Positions 1 through 4,725 of a DNA stretch of 7,222 nt are shown here, piece after piece; within the stretch, counting starts at the first letter, position 1; every line of letters starts with the position of its first letter. Origin of the DNA: Clostridiaceae bacterium (GTDB lineage: Bacteria > Bacillota > Clostridia > Saccharofermentanales > DTU023); NCBI GenBank assembly GCA_012728535.1, contig JAAYEX010000114.1, positions 1 through 7,222 on the forward strand. Direction: 5' to 3'. The notes beneath the pieces are model-generated. The model made no database searches and had not been told where the DNA came from. It worked only from the letters and a program-made list of their open reading frames with translations. The translations under genes and the position numbers were made by a program.

Positions 1-1
1 A

Positions 2-487
2 AACAGAAAAGAAACCGGTGATCGTTTCCTCTTACCCTGGATATACTCGCATATGTTTGGCGTCGGCAGGCAAAGTCGCGGCAACAGCATGCGAGCAGCG
101 AAAGAGCTTAATCTGTTTTTCAATCAAAAAGAATTGCTTGAGATTGAGCAGGATGCCGGAGATATCTGGATAGAATTGATTGATAAGCACCTGCGGGATT
201 CTGCACTGATGTATTTGAAAATCAGCAAGTCTGATCCAAATTTTGGCCGCAAATTCCTGGGGCTGATACGCATGACGGATGATGAGAAGGATAATAAAAT
301 CTATAAAGATGTCTACGATGGAATGATTACTTTGTTATTTGGCTTGCCGAATTTTCCTTATCGTGATCTGATGGTAAGAGCACTTGACGAGTCTTACCTG
401 ACTGTTTATCCAGAACAACAAGACGAGGTGGATCAGTGGCTTCGAACACTTCAAGATCCCTCCATGCGTGAGATATTTCGTCGCTAA
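2..487 (+). CDS. Unrecognised protein, 3' part of a gene cut by the window edge
   Basis: The frame is open from base 2 to a TAA at 485-487, giving at least 161 residues. The first in-frame ATG (base 53) has no Shine-Dalgarno sequence before it, and the residues upstream of it look like ordinary protein, so I read this as a 5'-truncated gene rather than a 144-residue protein starting at 53. The product is soluble, charged and probably helical, with no TM segment, signal peptide or Cys cluster. Visible landmarks are a Y-L-K-I/S-D-P-N-F-G stretch in the middle and a C-terminal end rich in acidic residues and Trp/Leu (YPEQQDEVDQWL). From memory the pattern of Tyr, Gly and Pro landmarks resembles small uncharacterised Clostridia proteins of the DUF6553 type; I could not verify this. 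Its last 161 bases are also covered by the antisense XRE gene. No terminator follows the stop. Confidence 0.62.
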   Translation, partial: NRKETGDRFLLPWIYSHMFGVGRQSRGNSMRAAKELNLFFNQKELLEIEQDAGDIWIELIDKHLRDSALMYLKISKSDPNFGRKFLGLIRMTDDEKDNKIYKDVYDGMITLLFGLPNFPYRDLMVRALDESYLTVYPEQQDEVDQWLRTLQDPSMREIFRR

Positions 488-806
488 GCATAATGTCTGT
501 AAGAGCATGGACGTTGTGAATAACGGACTGAGATTCTATTGCTGACAAAAGCGGAGCCAGAGGCAGATGTAGTAGATTCATCACCTGAATAGTGCGTTTT
601 ATATTAGCGAGCGCGTTGCCAGCCTCAATGGAAGATATGGCGGACATTCCCAAGCCAAGGACAGAGGAGATCCGACCTTGAGTAAGACCAAGATCTTTTC
701 GTCTGGCACGGATGATATGACTTAGCCACAAGGCAGTCATATCAATATTGTTGGGGTAGACTAAAGTCTCACCGGTATCAACTGAATCAAGGAGATCAAA
801 ACTCAT
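327..806 (-). CDS. XRE-family helix-turn-helix regulator, HipB-like
   Basis: 159 residues from an ATG at 806, with a moderate GGGATGG ribosome site 7 nt upstream. Residues about 27-88 form a Cro/C1-type helix-turn-helix: an I-R-A-R-R-K-D-L-G-L-T-Q opening, an L-G-L-G-M-S-A-I-S-S-I-E-A-G recognition segment, then a leucine-rich helix (about 72-88). The N-I-K-R-T-I-Q-V-M-N-L-L-H-L spacing resembles HipB/y4mF antitoxin-type repressors rather than phage C1. Such proteins bind operator DNA as dimers and often repress their own promoter. No HipA kinase or other toxin gene adjoins it, so it is either an orphan or a regulator of another kind. The last 53 residues are encoded antisense to the upstream gene and show no recognisable domain; the tail may be non-conserved read-through coding. 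It is divergent from hflX, sharing a 99-bp intergenic region. Confidence 0.7.
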   Translation of the reverse strand: MSFDLLDSVDTGETLVYPNNIDMTALWLSHIIRARRKDLGLTQGRISSVLGLGMSAISSIEAGNALANIKRTIQVMNLLHLPLAPLLSAIESQSVIHNVHALTDIMLSDEISHAWRDLEVFEATDPPRLVVLDKQSGKTRQVLLPSDHDKENSASQITK

Positions 807-835
807 CTTGCTACCATCCCGACTTGTTTTTATCT

Positions 836-844
836 ATCATATCA
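836..844 (-). promoter_or_regulatory. Extended -10 promoter element for the XRE gene
   Basis: On the minus strand the bases read TGATATGAT, an extended -10 (TGn then TATGAT, 5 of 6 to consensus). Transcription would start near base 829, about 23 nt ahead of the ATG at 806. No good -35 lies 17 bp upstream, as is common with extended -10 promoters. A TTCGAA palindrome at 863-868 lies just upstream and could hold an operator, but it is only 6 bp. Confidence 0.4.
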
Positions 845-905
845 TGAGCTTAATATAAACATTTCGAACTAGTCAAAATTCCACATATTTGAGAAAGTTG
901 GTTTT

Positions 906-2192
906 ATGTCTTTAAAAAGTTTCTATGGTAATGAGAATTATAGGCGGGCATATTTGGTCGCTGCAGCCCTCCCGGGTAAAGAGGACAGCATTGATCACTC
1001 TTTAGACGAGCTGGAAGATTTGGCAAATACATGTGGTTTTGATGTCGTTGCCAGAGTCACGCAAAACGTGAAAAGCATAAGCGGCAGCAGCTACATCGGC
1101 TCGGGAAAACTGGCTGAAATCAGTGAGATGGCAAAGAATGCGGATGTGGATCATTTGATTTTTAATGCTGAGTTGTCAGCAGCCCAGTTTCGCAATATAG
1201 CTAAGGAGACTTCGGCCGCTGTGCACGATCGAACCGGTGTTATCCTGGAAATTTTCTCTGATCATGCCCGTACAGACGAAGGAAAAATCCAGGTTGAACT
1301 GGCCCGTTTGCGCTATAGATTGACCAGGTTGGCCGGCAAAGGAACGGAGTTGTCACGTCTTGGCGGCGGTATCGGTACACGTGGTCCCGGTGAAACCAAG
1401 CTGGAACAGGACAGGCGTGTAATTCAGAGGCGTATGGGGCAACTGAAAAAAGAACTGGATCAGCTTGAGTTGAGGCGCAAGCACCAGCGGAGTTCGCGCC
1501 AACGTAAAGATGCCTTGGTCGCTGCAGTTGTCGGCTACACCAATGCCGGCAAATCTACACTTATGAACAAGCTGTGCGGGACGGATATACCTGCAGAAAA
1601 CCGGCTCTTTATGACGCTTGATCCAACAGCACGTAAACTGGAATTGCGTGATGGTATCAGTTATGTCCTGATCGATACAGTAGGTTTTATCCGTGAAATG
1701 CCTAAGCACCTGAAGCAGGCTTTTAAAGCTACCTTGGAAGAAGTAGTAGAAGCGGACCTGATCTTACATTTAACTGATGTGTCGGACAGGGAAGTGGCAA
1801 TGCACCGGCAGGTTGTGGACGAGCAGTTGTCAGAGCTGGGGGCAGGTGCTATTGATACATTTTACATAGCAAATAAAATCGATTGTAAATCTGAAACAGC
1901 TTACCATGACCTTATGATGTCGTTACGACGTGATAAGCAAGAGCATATTTATGAAATATCTGCTTTGACCGGAGAAGGTTTACCTGAATTGATTGAAGCG
2001 ATGGCTCTTTATGCCGAAGGTAGAATGCTCTCTTTCCTAGCGGAGATTCCTTATAGCTCGTCCGAGTTGGAAGCTTATGTTCGCGAATTCGGAGTAGTAG
2101 ACAAGATTGAATACGAGAGTGACCATATCAGGATTGATGGCAAATTGCAGAAAAGCAGAATGGGTCCAATAGCTGCTTATGTGAAGGACTAG
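906..2192 (+). CDS. hflX: GTPase HflX
   Basis: 428 residues, the normal length for HflX, a GTPase that binds the 50S ribosome and splits stalled or heat-damaged 70S particles. Residues 1-200 are the HflX N-terminal domain: a glycine-rich signature G-G-G-I-G-T-R-G-P-G-E-T-K-L-E at 153-167, then a charged coiled-coil linker (about 168-202). The G domain follows, with G1 GYTNAGKST (210-218), the G2 threonine in F-M-T-L-D-P-T (235-241), G3 DTVGF (257-261), G4 NKID (323-326) and G5 SAL (352-354). All nucleotide-binding motifs are intact. A short C-terminal domain (about 380-428) ends the protein. The ATG has GAGAAAG 8 nt upstream. It is divergent from the XRE gene; its stop overlaps the stop of the convergent plsC-like gene in one CTAG. 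No terminator lies at its 3' end, so any 3' termination must occur inside the opposite gene. Confidence 0.97.
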   Translation: MSLKSFYGNENYRRAYLVAAALPGKEDSIDHSLDELEDLANTCGFDVVARVTQNVKSISGSSYIGSGKLAEISEMAKNADVDHLIFNAELSAAQFRNIAKETSAAVHDRTGVILEIFSDHARTDEGKIQVELARLRYRLTRLAGKGTELSRLGGGIGTRGPGETKLEQDRRVIQRRMGQLKKELDQLELRRKHQRSSRQRKDALVAAVVGYTNAGKSTLMNKLCGTDIPAENRLFMTLDPTARKLELRDGISYVLIDTVGFIREMPKHLKQAFKATLEEVVEADLILHLTDVSDREVAMHRQVVDEQLSELGAGAIDTFYIANKIDCKSETAYHDLMMSLRRDKQEHIYEISALTGEGLPELIEAMALYAEGRMLSFLAEIPYSSSELEAYVREFGVVDKIEYESDHIRIDGKLQKSRMGPIAAYVKD

Positions 2193-2947
2193 GGGAGGCG
2201 GTTTGCCTTCAGATTGGCCAGTTCGGGATCCTTCTCAGCCAGAGCTATAGCCTCTTTCGCATGCAGCCAGTCACTGACTGCAGCCATGATTTCATCTTTG
2301 GTCGCATAATCTCCGGCGTAGATGGGTTCGCCGAATTCTATTGTCAGAGGTTTTCGTTTCAACCGCCGCAAATGTATGGGATAGGGTACCGGCATGTATC
2401 TGGAAAAAATCTCATATGCTCCGTTTATATAAGCAGGAATAATCGGAATACCGGTCTTTTGAGCCAGATAGGCAGCTCCATTCATCATTTCACCGATTTT
2501 GCCGTCATGAGTCCGGGTTCCCTCGGGATGAATCATGACAATATCACCTGCTTCCAGCACTTTCTTGGCTGCTATCAGACCGCGGATGGGATTGCCATTA
2601 CGATCAACCAGAATGGCCCTGCCTACCCGCAGCATGACTTTGCCGATAAGTCCGTAGTCATCCTCCAAATCCGCCCCGGCCATGCAGGAAAAAGTAGCGA
2701 AGTGTTTGCGGGGGACTCCGCCCATTAACCACAAACCGTCGAAAAAAGACTGGTGGTTGGCTGCGACAATATAATTACTATCTGCCGGCAGATTCTCCAG
2801 GCCCTTGTATCGCAAGCGAACGAGTATTTTGGTGAAAAACATGGCCAGATGATAAATTACCTTTCCCATCAGATTTCTTTCATACATAGTTATCTGCTTG
2901 GGGGCATCTTTTGTTTCCGATACAGCTTTTTTATCTACATATTTCAC
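2189..2947 (-). CDS. plsC: 1-acyl-sn-glycerol-3-phosphate acyltransferase (PlsC/LPLAT family)
   Basis: Membrane-associated enzyme that transfers an acyl group to lysophosphatidic acid to make phosphatidic acid for phospholipid synthesis. I take the start as GTG at 2947 (252 residues): it has a GGAG site 8 nt upstream and the usual PlsC length, while the longer frame from 3097 would add 50 residues of out-of-frame tadA sequence. Family motifs in this numbering are NHQSFFD (64-70, catalytic H65 and D70), G-R-A-I-L-V-D-R-N-G (109-118), H-P-E-G-T-R (140-145) and I-I-P-A-Y-I (169-174). The N-terminal region (about 27-46) is hydrophobic and basic, suited to membrane contact. The C-terminus carries an acidic/Ala helix after the last motif. 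It is the second gene of a tadA operon, overlapping tadA by 17 bp, which suggests coupled translation. A different acyl acceptor within the LPLAT superfamily cannot be excluded. Confidence 0.9.
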   Translation of the reverse strand: MKYVDKKAVSETKDAPKQITMYERNLMGKVIYHLAMFFTKILVRLRYKGLENLPADSNYIVAANHQSFFDGLWLMGGVPRKHFATFSCMAGADLEDDYGLIGKVMLRVGRAILVDRNGNPIRGLIAAKKVLEAGDIVMIHPEGTRTHDGKIGEMMNGAAYLAQKTGIPIIPAYINGAYEIFSRYMPVPYPIHLRRLKRKPLTIEFGEPIYAGDYATKDEIMAAVSDWLHAKEAIALAEKDPELANLKANRLP

Positions 2948-3407
2948 TATTATTTCTCCGACCAATAAAGAAGTCGCGCAACAACTGAGCGCACTCTTCC
3001 CGCAATATTCCACCTGCCACTTCAACTTTATGGTTTGATGGCAAATCAAAAACGTTAGACACGGAACCCGCCATTCCTGATTTCGGATCATAGGCACCGA
3101 AAAAGAGACGTTTAATGCGTGCCTGCAAGATTGCTCCCGAGCACATCAGGCAGGGTTCCAAAGTTACGTACAAGTCTGCATCACAGAGACGCCAGGACTC
3201 AATTTTTTGGCAGGCGGTCTCAATAGCAAGAAGTTCAGCGTGACCGGTGGCCACTTGGGAATTCTCCCGATTATTTTTGCCCTCTGCCAAAATCACTCCA
3301 TCATGAACTATAACACAGCCGACCGGAACTTCACCGGCAGCGGCAGCTTCACGTGCAAGCTCGATTGCCCGCTGCATAAAGATATGTGAAGGATTTTCTG
3401 TGCTCAT
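2931..3407 (-). CDS. tadA: tRNA-specific adenosine deaminase TadA
   Basis: Zinc enzyme that deaminates A34 of tRNA-Arg(ACG) to inosine, letting one tRNA read three Arg codons; essential in most bacteria. I start at ATG 3407 (158 residues), with GGAG 7 nt upstream; a TTG at 3428 would add seven residues but has no ribosome site. The deaminase core is complete: G-E-V-P-V-G (25-30), H-A-E (56-58, zinc ligand H56 and proton-shuttle E58), and P-C-L-M-C (85-89, zinc ligands C86 and C89). After it comes the T-L-E-P...S-G-A-I-L-Q-A-R-I-K-R region and the F-G-A-Y-D-P-K-S-G-M-A-G-S segment typical of TadA rather than of cytidine or guanine deaminases. Length is normal. It leads the tadA-plsC operon and is divergent from the 240-residue zinc-ribbon gene. 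Confidence 0.96.
   Translation of the reverse strand: MSTENPSHIFMQRAIELAREAAAAGEVPVGCVIVHDGVILAEGKNNRENSQVATGHAELLAIETACQKIESWRLCDADLYVTLEPCLMCSGAILQARIKRLFFGAYDPKSGMAGSVSNVFDLPSNHKVEVAGGILREECAQLLRDFFIGRRNNSEICR
2956..2959 (-). promoter_or_regulatory. Ribosome binding site that fixes the plsC GTG start
   Basis: On the minus strand the bases read GGAG, 8 nt before GTG at 2947. The site lies inside the last codons of tadA. The alternative downstream ATG at 2887 has no such site. Confidence 0.7.
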
Positions 3408-3414
3408 AAATTGA

Positions 3415-3418
3415 CTCC
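3415..3418 (-). promoter_or_regulatory. Ribosome binding site that fixes the tadA ATG start
   Basis: GGAG on the minus strand, 7 nt before ATG 3407. The in-frame TTG at 3428 lies upstream of this site and lacks its own. Confidence 0.7.
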
Positions 3419-3471
3419 GAAAAAACAATCAACTGACATATTCTCAAACAAGATGTCAAAGTTTACTGCAA

Positions 3472-3502
3472 TGTTTCTGATAGAATGTGTTTCTGATATA
3501 AT
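3472..3502 (+). promoter_or_regulatory. Extended -10 promoter inside a tandem 15-bp repeat
   Basis: A perfect extended -10, TGATATAAT, lies at 3494-3502, with only a weak TTTCTG at the -35 position (3474-3479, 17-bp spacer). The start of transcription would be near 3509, about 40 nt before the ATG at 3549. The element is the second copy of a 16-bp-period direct repeat: TGTTTCTGATAGAAT at 3472-3486 and TGTTTCTGATATAAT at 3488-3502, differing at one base. The first copy also carries an extended -10 (TGATAGAAT), so this may be a doubled promoter or a promoter overlapped by a repeated operator. Confidence 0.6.
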
Positions 3503-3548
3503 ACACCAAGGATTAATAAATGCTTAGATATTGATGAGAGGAAAATAA

Positions 3549-4271
3549 ATGGCCATAAAAGATGCACGCTGTGTAAACTGCGGCTCACTGATACAAGTTG
3601 ATAATAAGGAAGACAAGTCACATTGCATGTTTTGCAATTGCGTATTCGAGACCGGCGAAGGAATGCGCGCACTGGAACATCCGGAGGACTTCGAATTTCC
3701 GAATGAAGAACAACCCGAATACGACGGACCGCTTGGACAACACAATAGAGCCAGAGCTATATCACCGGCACCTGCACAGGTACCTGCCCCACAACAACGC
3801 AAGAAGGAAAAACCTTTCGAGCCCAAAGTTAAGGAACTGCCTGCTCTTAAAATCCCTTCACGAATGAAGATGGTCATGATTGTTGTAACAGTGGTGTTAC
3901 TAGGTGTACTGGCCGCTATCTTACTGCCGACTATTGCTGCACGCAACAGTCGCCACGAGACAATATCGACCAGATTTTTGCAGGAACTTGCTGACAAAAA
4001 TATCGATGAAGAAAAGGTAAATATTCAAAATTTGAAAAGCGACTACGTGGTGGTGATTCTAGATGAAAAACCCACTGAAGAAGAAGCAGTTAGCATTTTC
4101 AACAAGTATTGCGCAATTCGTGCGGATGTTATGAATCTTGATCAGAATTCTTTCGAAGATACGCACTCAGCGGTGACCATGAGAATTGCAACAACTAATG
4201 GCGGTATCGAAATAGTTGAACCGGCAAGCGAAAGCGCCATCGGAAAAGATGCTTTGCGGGTCCTGCCCTAA
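3549..4271 (+). CDS. Zinc-ribbon, single-pass membrane protein of unknown function
   Basis: 240 residues from ATG 3549, with GAGAGG 7 nt upstream. Residues 8-31 form a zinc ribbon: C8-x2-C11 and C26-x2-C29, with an extra C31. An acidic segment (about 43-60) and a Pro/Ala/Gln-rich linker (about 70-100) with basic clusters follow, then one TM helix (about 108-130) preceded by K/R residues, so the zinc ribbon should be cytoplasmic and the C-terminal domain (131-240) outside. That domain looks alpha/beta, with a strand-like D-Y-V-V-V-I-L, a helix (E-E-E-A-V-S-I-F-N-K-Y) and a final strand; I do not recognise the fold. No enzyme motif is seen. Similar zinc-ribbon N-termini, in my memory, are frequent in Clostridia hypothetical proteins. 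It has its own promoter, is monocistronic up to the terminators at 4410-4502, and shares architecture with the 604-residue protein downstream. Confidence 0.88.
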   Translation: MAIKDARCVNCGSLIQVDNKEDKSHCMFCNCVFETGEGMRALEHPEDFEFPNEEQPEYDGPLGQHNRARAISPAPAQVPAPQQRKKEKPFEPKVKELPALKIPSRMKMVMIVVTVVLLGVLAAILLPTIAARNSRHETISTRFLQELADKNIDEEKVNIQNLKSDYVVVILDEKPTEEEAVSIFNKYCAIRADVMNLDQNSFEDTHSAVTMRIATTNGGIEIVEPASESAIGKDALRVLP

Positions 4272-4409
4272 GAATATTGCATTTTCAAGCTTATGTTTTA
4301 AGTTTATTCACAAATGCTTAGCAGCTTGTACATTCATGCTGTGTATAATGCAATTAGTAATTAGGGTTAGTTATCCTTTTTTCATACTTTTCTCCTCCAT
4401 TTGAGCGAG
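4272..4409. other. AT-rich non-coding stretch after the 240-residue gene
   Basis: No convincing gene or terminator hairpin is seen directly after the stop at 4271. A TATAAT at 4344-4349 lacks a -35 and lacks a properly spaced TG, so it is weak. If active, it would give a transcript of roughly 90 nt ending at the terminator at 4410-4446. Otherwise this is the 3' UTR of the upstream gene. Confidence 0.4.
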
Positions 4410-4446
4410 CAGATCCGGGAGTGGTGCCTCGGATCTGTTTTAGTTT
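4410..4446 (+). terminator. Intrinsic terminator 1
   Basis: Perfect 8-bp inverted repeat CAGATCCG (4410-4417) and CGGATCTG (4430-4437), extended by a G-T and a G-C pair to a 10-bp stem with an 8-nt loop. It is followed by TTTTAGTTT. It would end transcription of the 240-residue zinc-ribbon gene, 139 nt after its stop. Confidence 0.85.
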
Positions 4447-4454
4447 GGAGAAAT

Positions 4455-4471
4455 GTCGGTTTCAAGCCGAC
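4455..4471 (+). other. Small hairpin between the two terminators
   Basis: GTCGG (4455-4459) pairs with CCGAC (4467-4471) across a 7-nt loop. No T-run follows, so it is not a terminator by itself. Its role is unknown. Confidence 0.4.
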
Positions 4472-4477
4472 TCACAG

Positions 4478-4502
4478 GGGCCGGCCACGCCGGCTCTTTC
4501 TT
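4478..4502 (+). terminator. Intrinsic terminator 2
   Basis: GC-rich stem 4478-4485 with 4489-4496 (GGGCCGGC against GCCGGCTC, one G-T pair), a 3-nt loop, then TTTCTT. The stem is very stable and the T-run is short. It backs up the terminator 32 nt upstream and insulates the downstream zinc-ribbon/ABC genes from read-through. Confidence 0.7.
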
Positions 4503-4565
4503 GTGTCTAGTTCTATTGATTTGATAAGTATTTATTGTATTTAGTAATTATTAAATGCTGATTTG

Positions 4566-4582
4566 TGATAGAATTATAGAAT
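4566..4582 (+). promoter_or_regulatory. Probable extended -10 promoter for the 604-residue gene
   Basis: TGATAGAAT at 4566-4574 is an extended -10, identical to the first copy in the repeat at 3478-3486. ATAGAAT recurs 8 bp later (4576-4582). The region upstream (about 4515-4555) is strongly AT-rich, as expected of an UP element, but no good -35 is seen. A start near 4581 would leave a leader of about 145 nt before the GTG at 4726. Confidence 0.45.
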
Positions 4583-4629
4583 AACTGTTAGTTTAATCCT
4601 GACCAATTAATTCAGATTCTCTTTAACTT

Positions 4630-4692
4630 GCGTTAGCTGATTTAACGCCAACACAGTAGTCTTTACCAGAGAAGATCCGTTAGAAACGGGTC
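4630..4692 (+). promoter_or_regulatory. Structured 5' leader with two hairpins
   Basis: Hairpin A: GCGTTA (4630-4635) with TAACGC (4643-4648), 7-nt loop. Hairpin B: GATCCGTT (4674-4681) with AACGGGTC (4685-4692), 8 pairs including one G-T, 3-nt loop. Neither has a T-run, and neither pairs with the ribosome site at 4713-4718 in an obvious way. I do not recognise a known riboswitch class. They may act as mRNA-stabilising structures or as a binding site. Confidence 0.4.
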
Positions 4693-4725
4693 GAGAATAA
4701 GGCAGATCCGCCGGGAGGTAGAAGA

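Noticed and set aside
871..876. TTGACT on the minus strand as the -35 of the XRE gene
   Set aside because: The nearest TATATT is only 13 bp downstream, too close for a standard promoter; the extended -10 at 836-844 is preferred.
1353..1709. 118-residue open frame on the minus strand inside hflX
   Set aside because: It lies wholly antisense to the conserved G domain of hflX, has Cys/His-rich random composition, and has no ribosome site or domain. It is a shadow.
2261..2968. Plus-strand open frames across the plsC region
   Set aside because: They are antisense to the conserved acyltransferase motifs and have no recognisable product.
3454..3459. TTGACA on the minus strand as a tadA -35
   Set aside because: No -10 lies 16-18 bp downstream; the only TATGTC is 13 bp away. 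The tadA promoter is therefore not assigned.
3524..3997. 157-residue minus-strand frame over the 240-residue gene
   Set aside because: It is Ser/Cys-rich shadow coding opposite the zinc ribbon and TM helix, with no ribosome site.
3518..4321. AAATGCTTAG direct repeat (3518-3527 and 4312-4321) flanking the 240-residue gene
   Set aside because: A 10-mer match in 7 kb is expected by chance, the flanks do not extend it, and there are no transposase or terminal repeats.
4216..4404. 62-residue plus frame spanning the end of the 240-residue gene
   Set aside because: It overlaps the conserved gene out of frame, has no ribosome site, and its second half is AT-rich intergenic sequence.
4416..4432. T-box-like GTGGTGCC sequence within terminator 1
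   Set aside because: It only faintly resembles the T-box core, there is no stem I/specifier region upstream, and the downstream gene is not an aminoacyl-tRNA or amino-acid gene.
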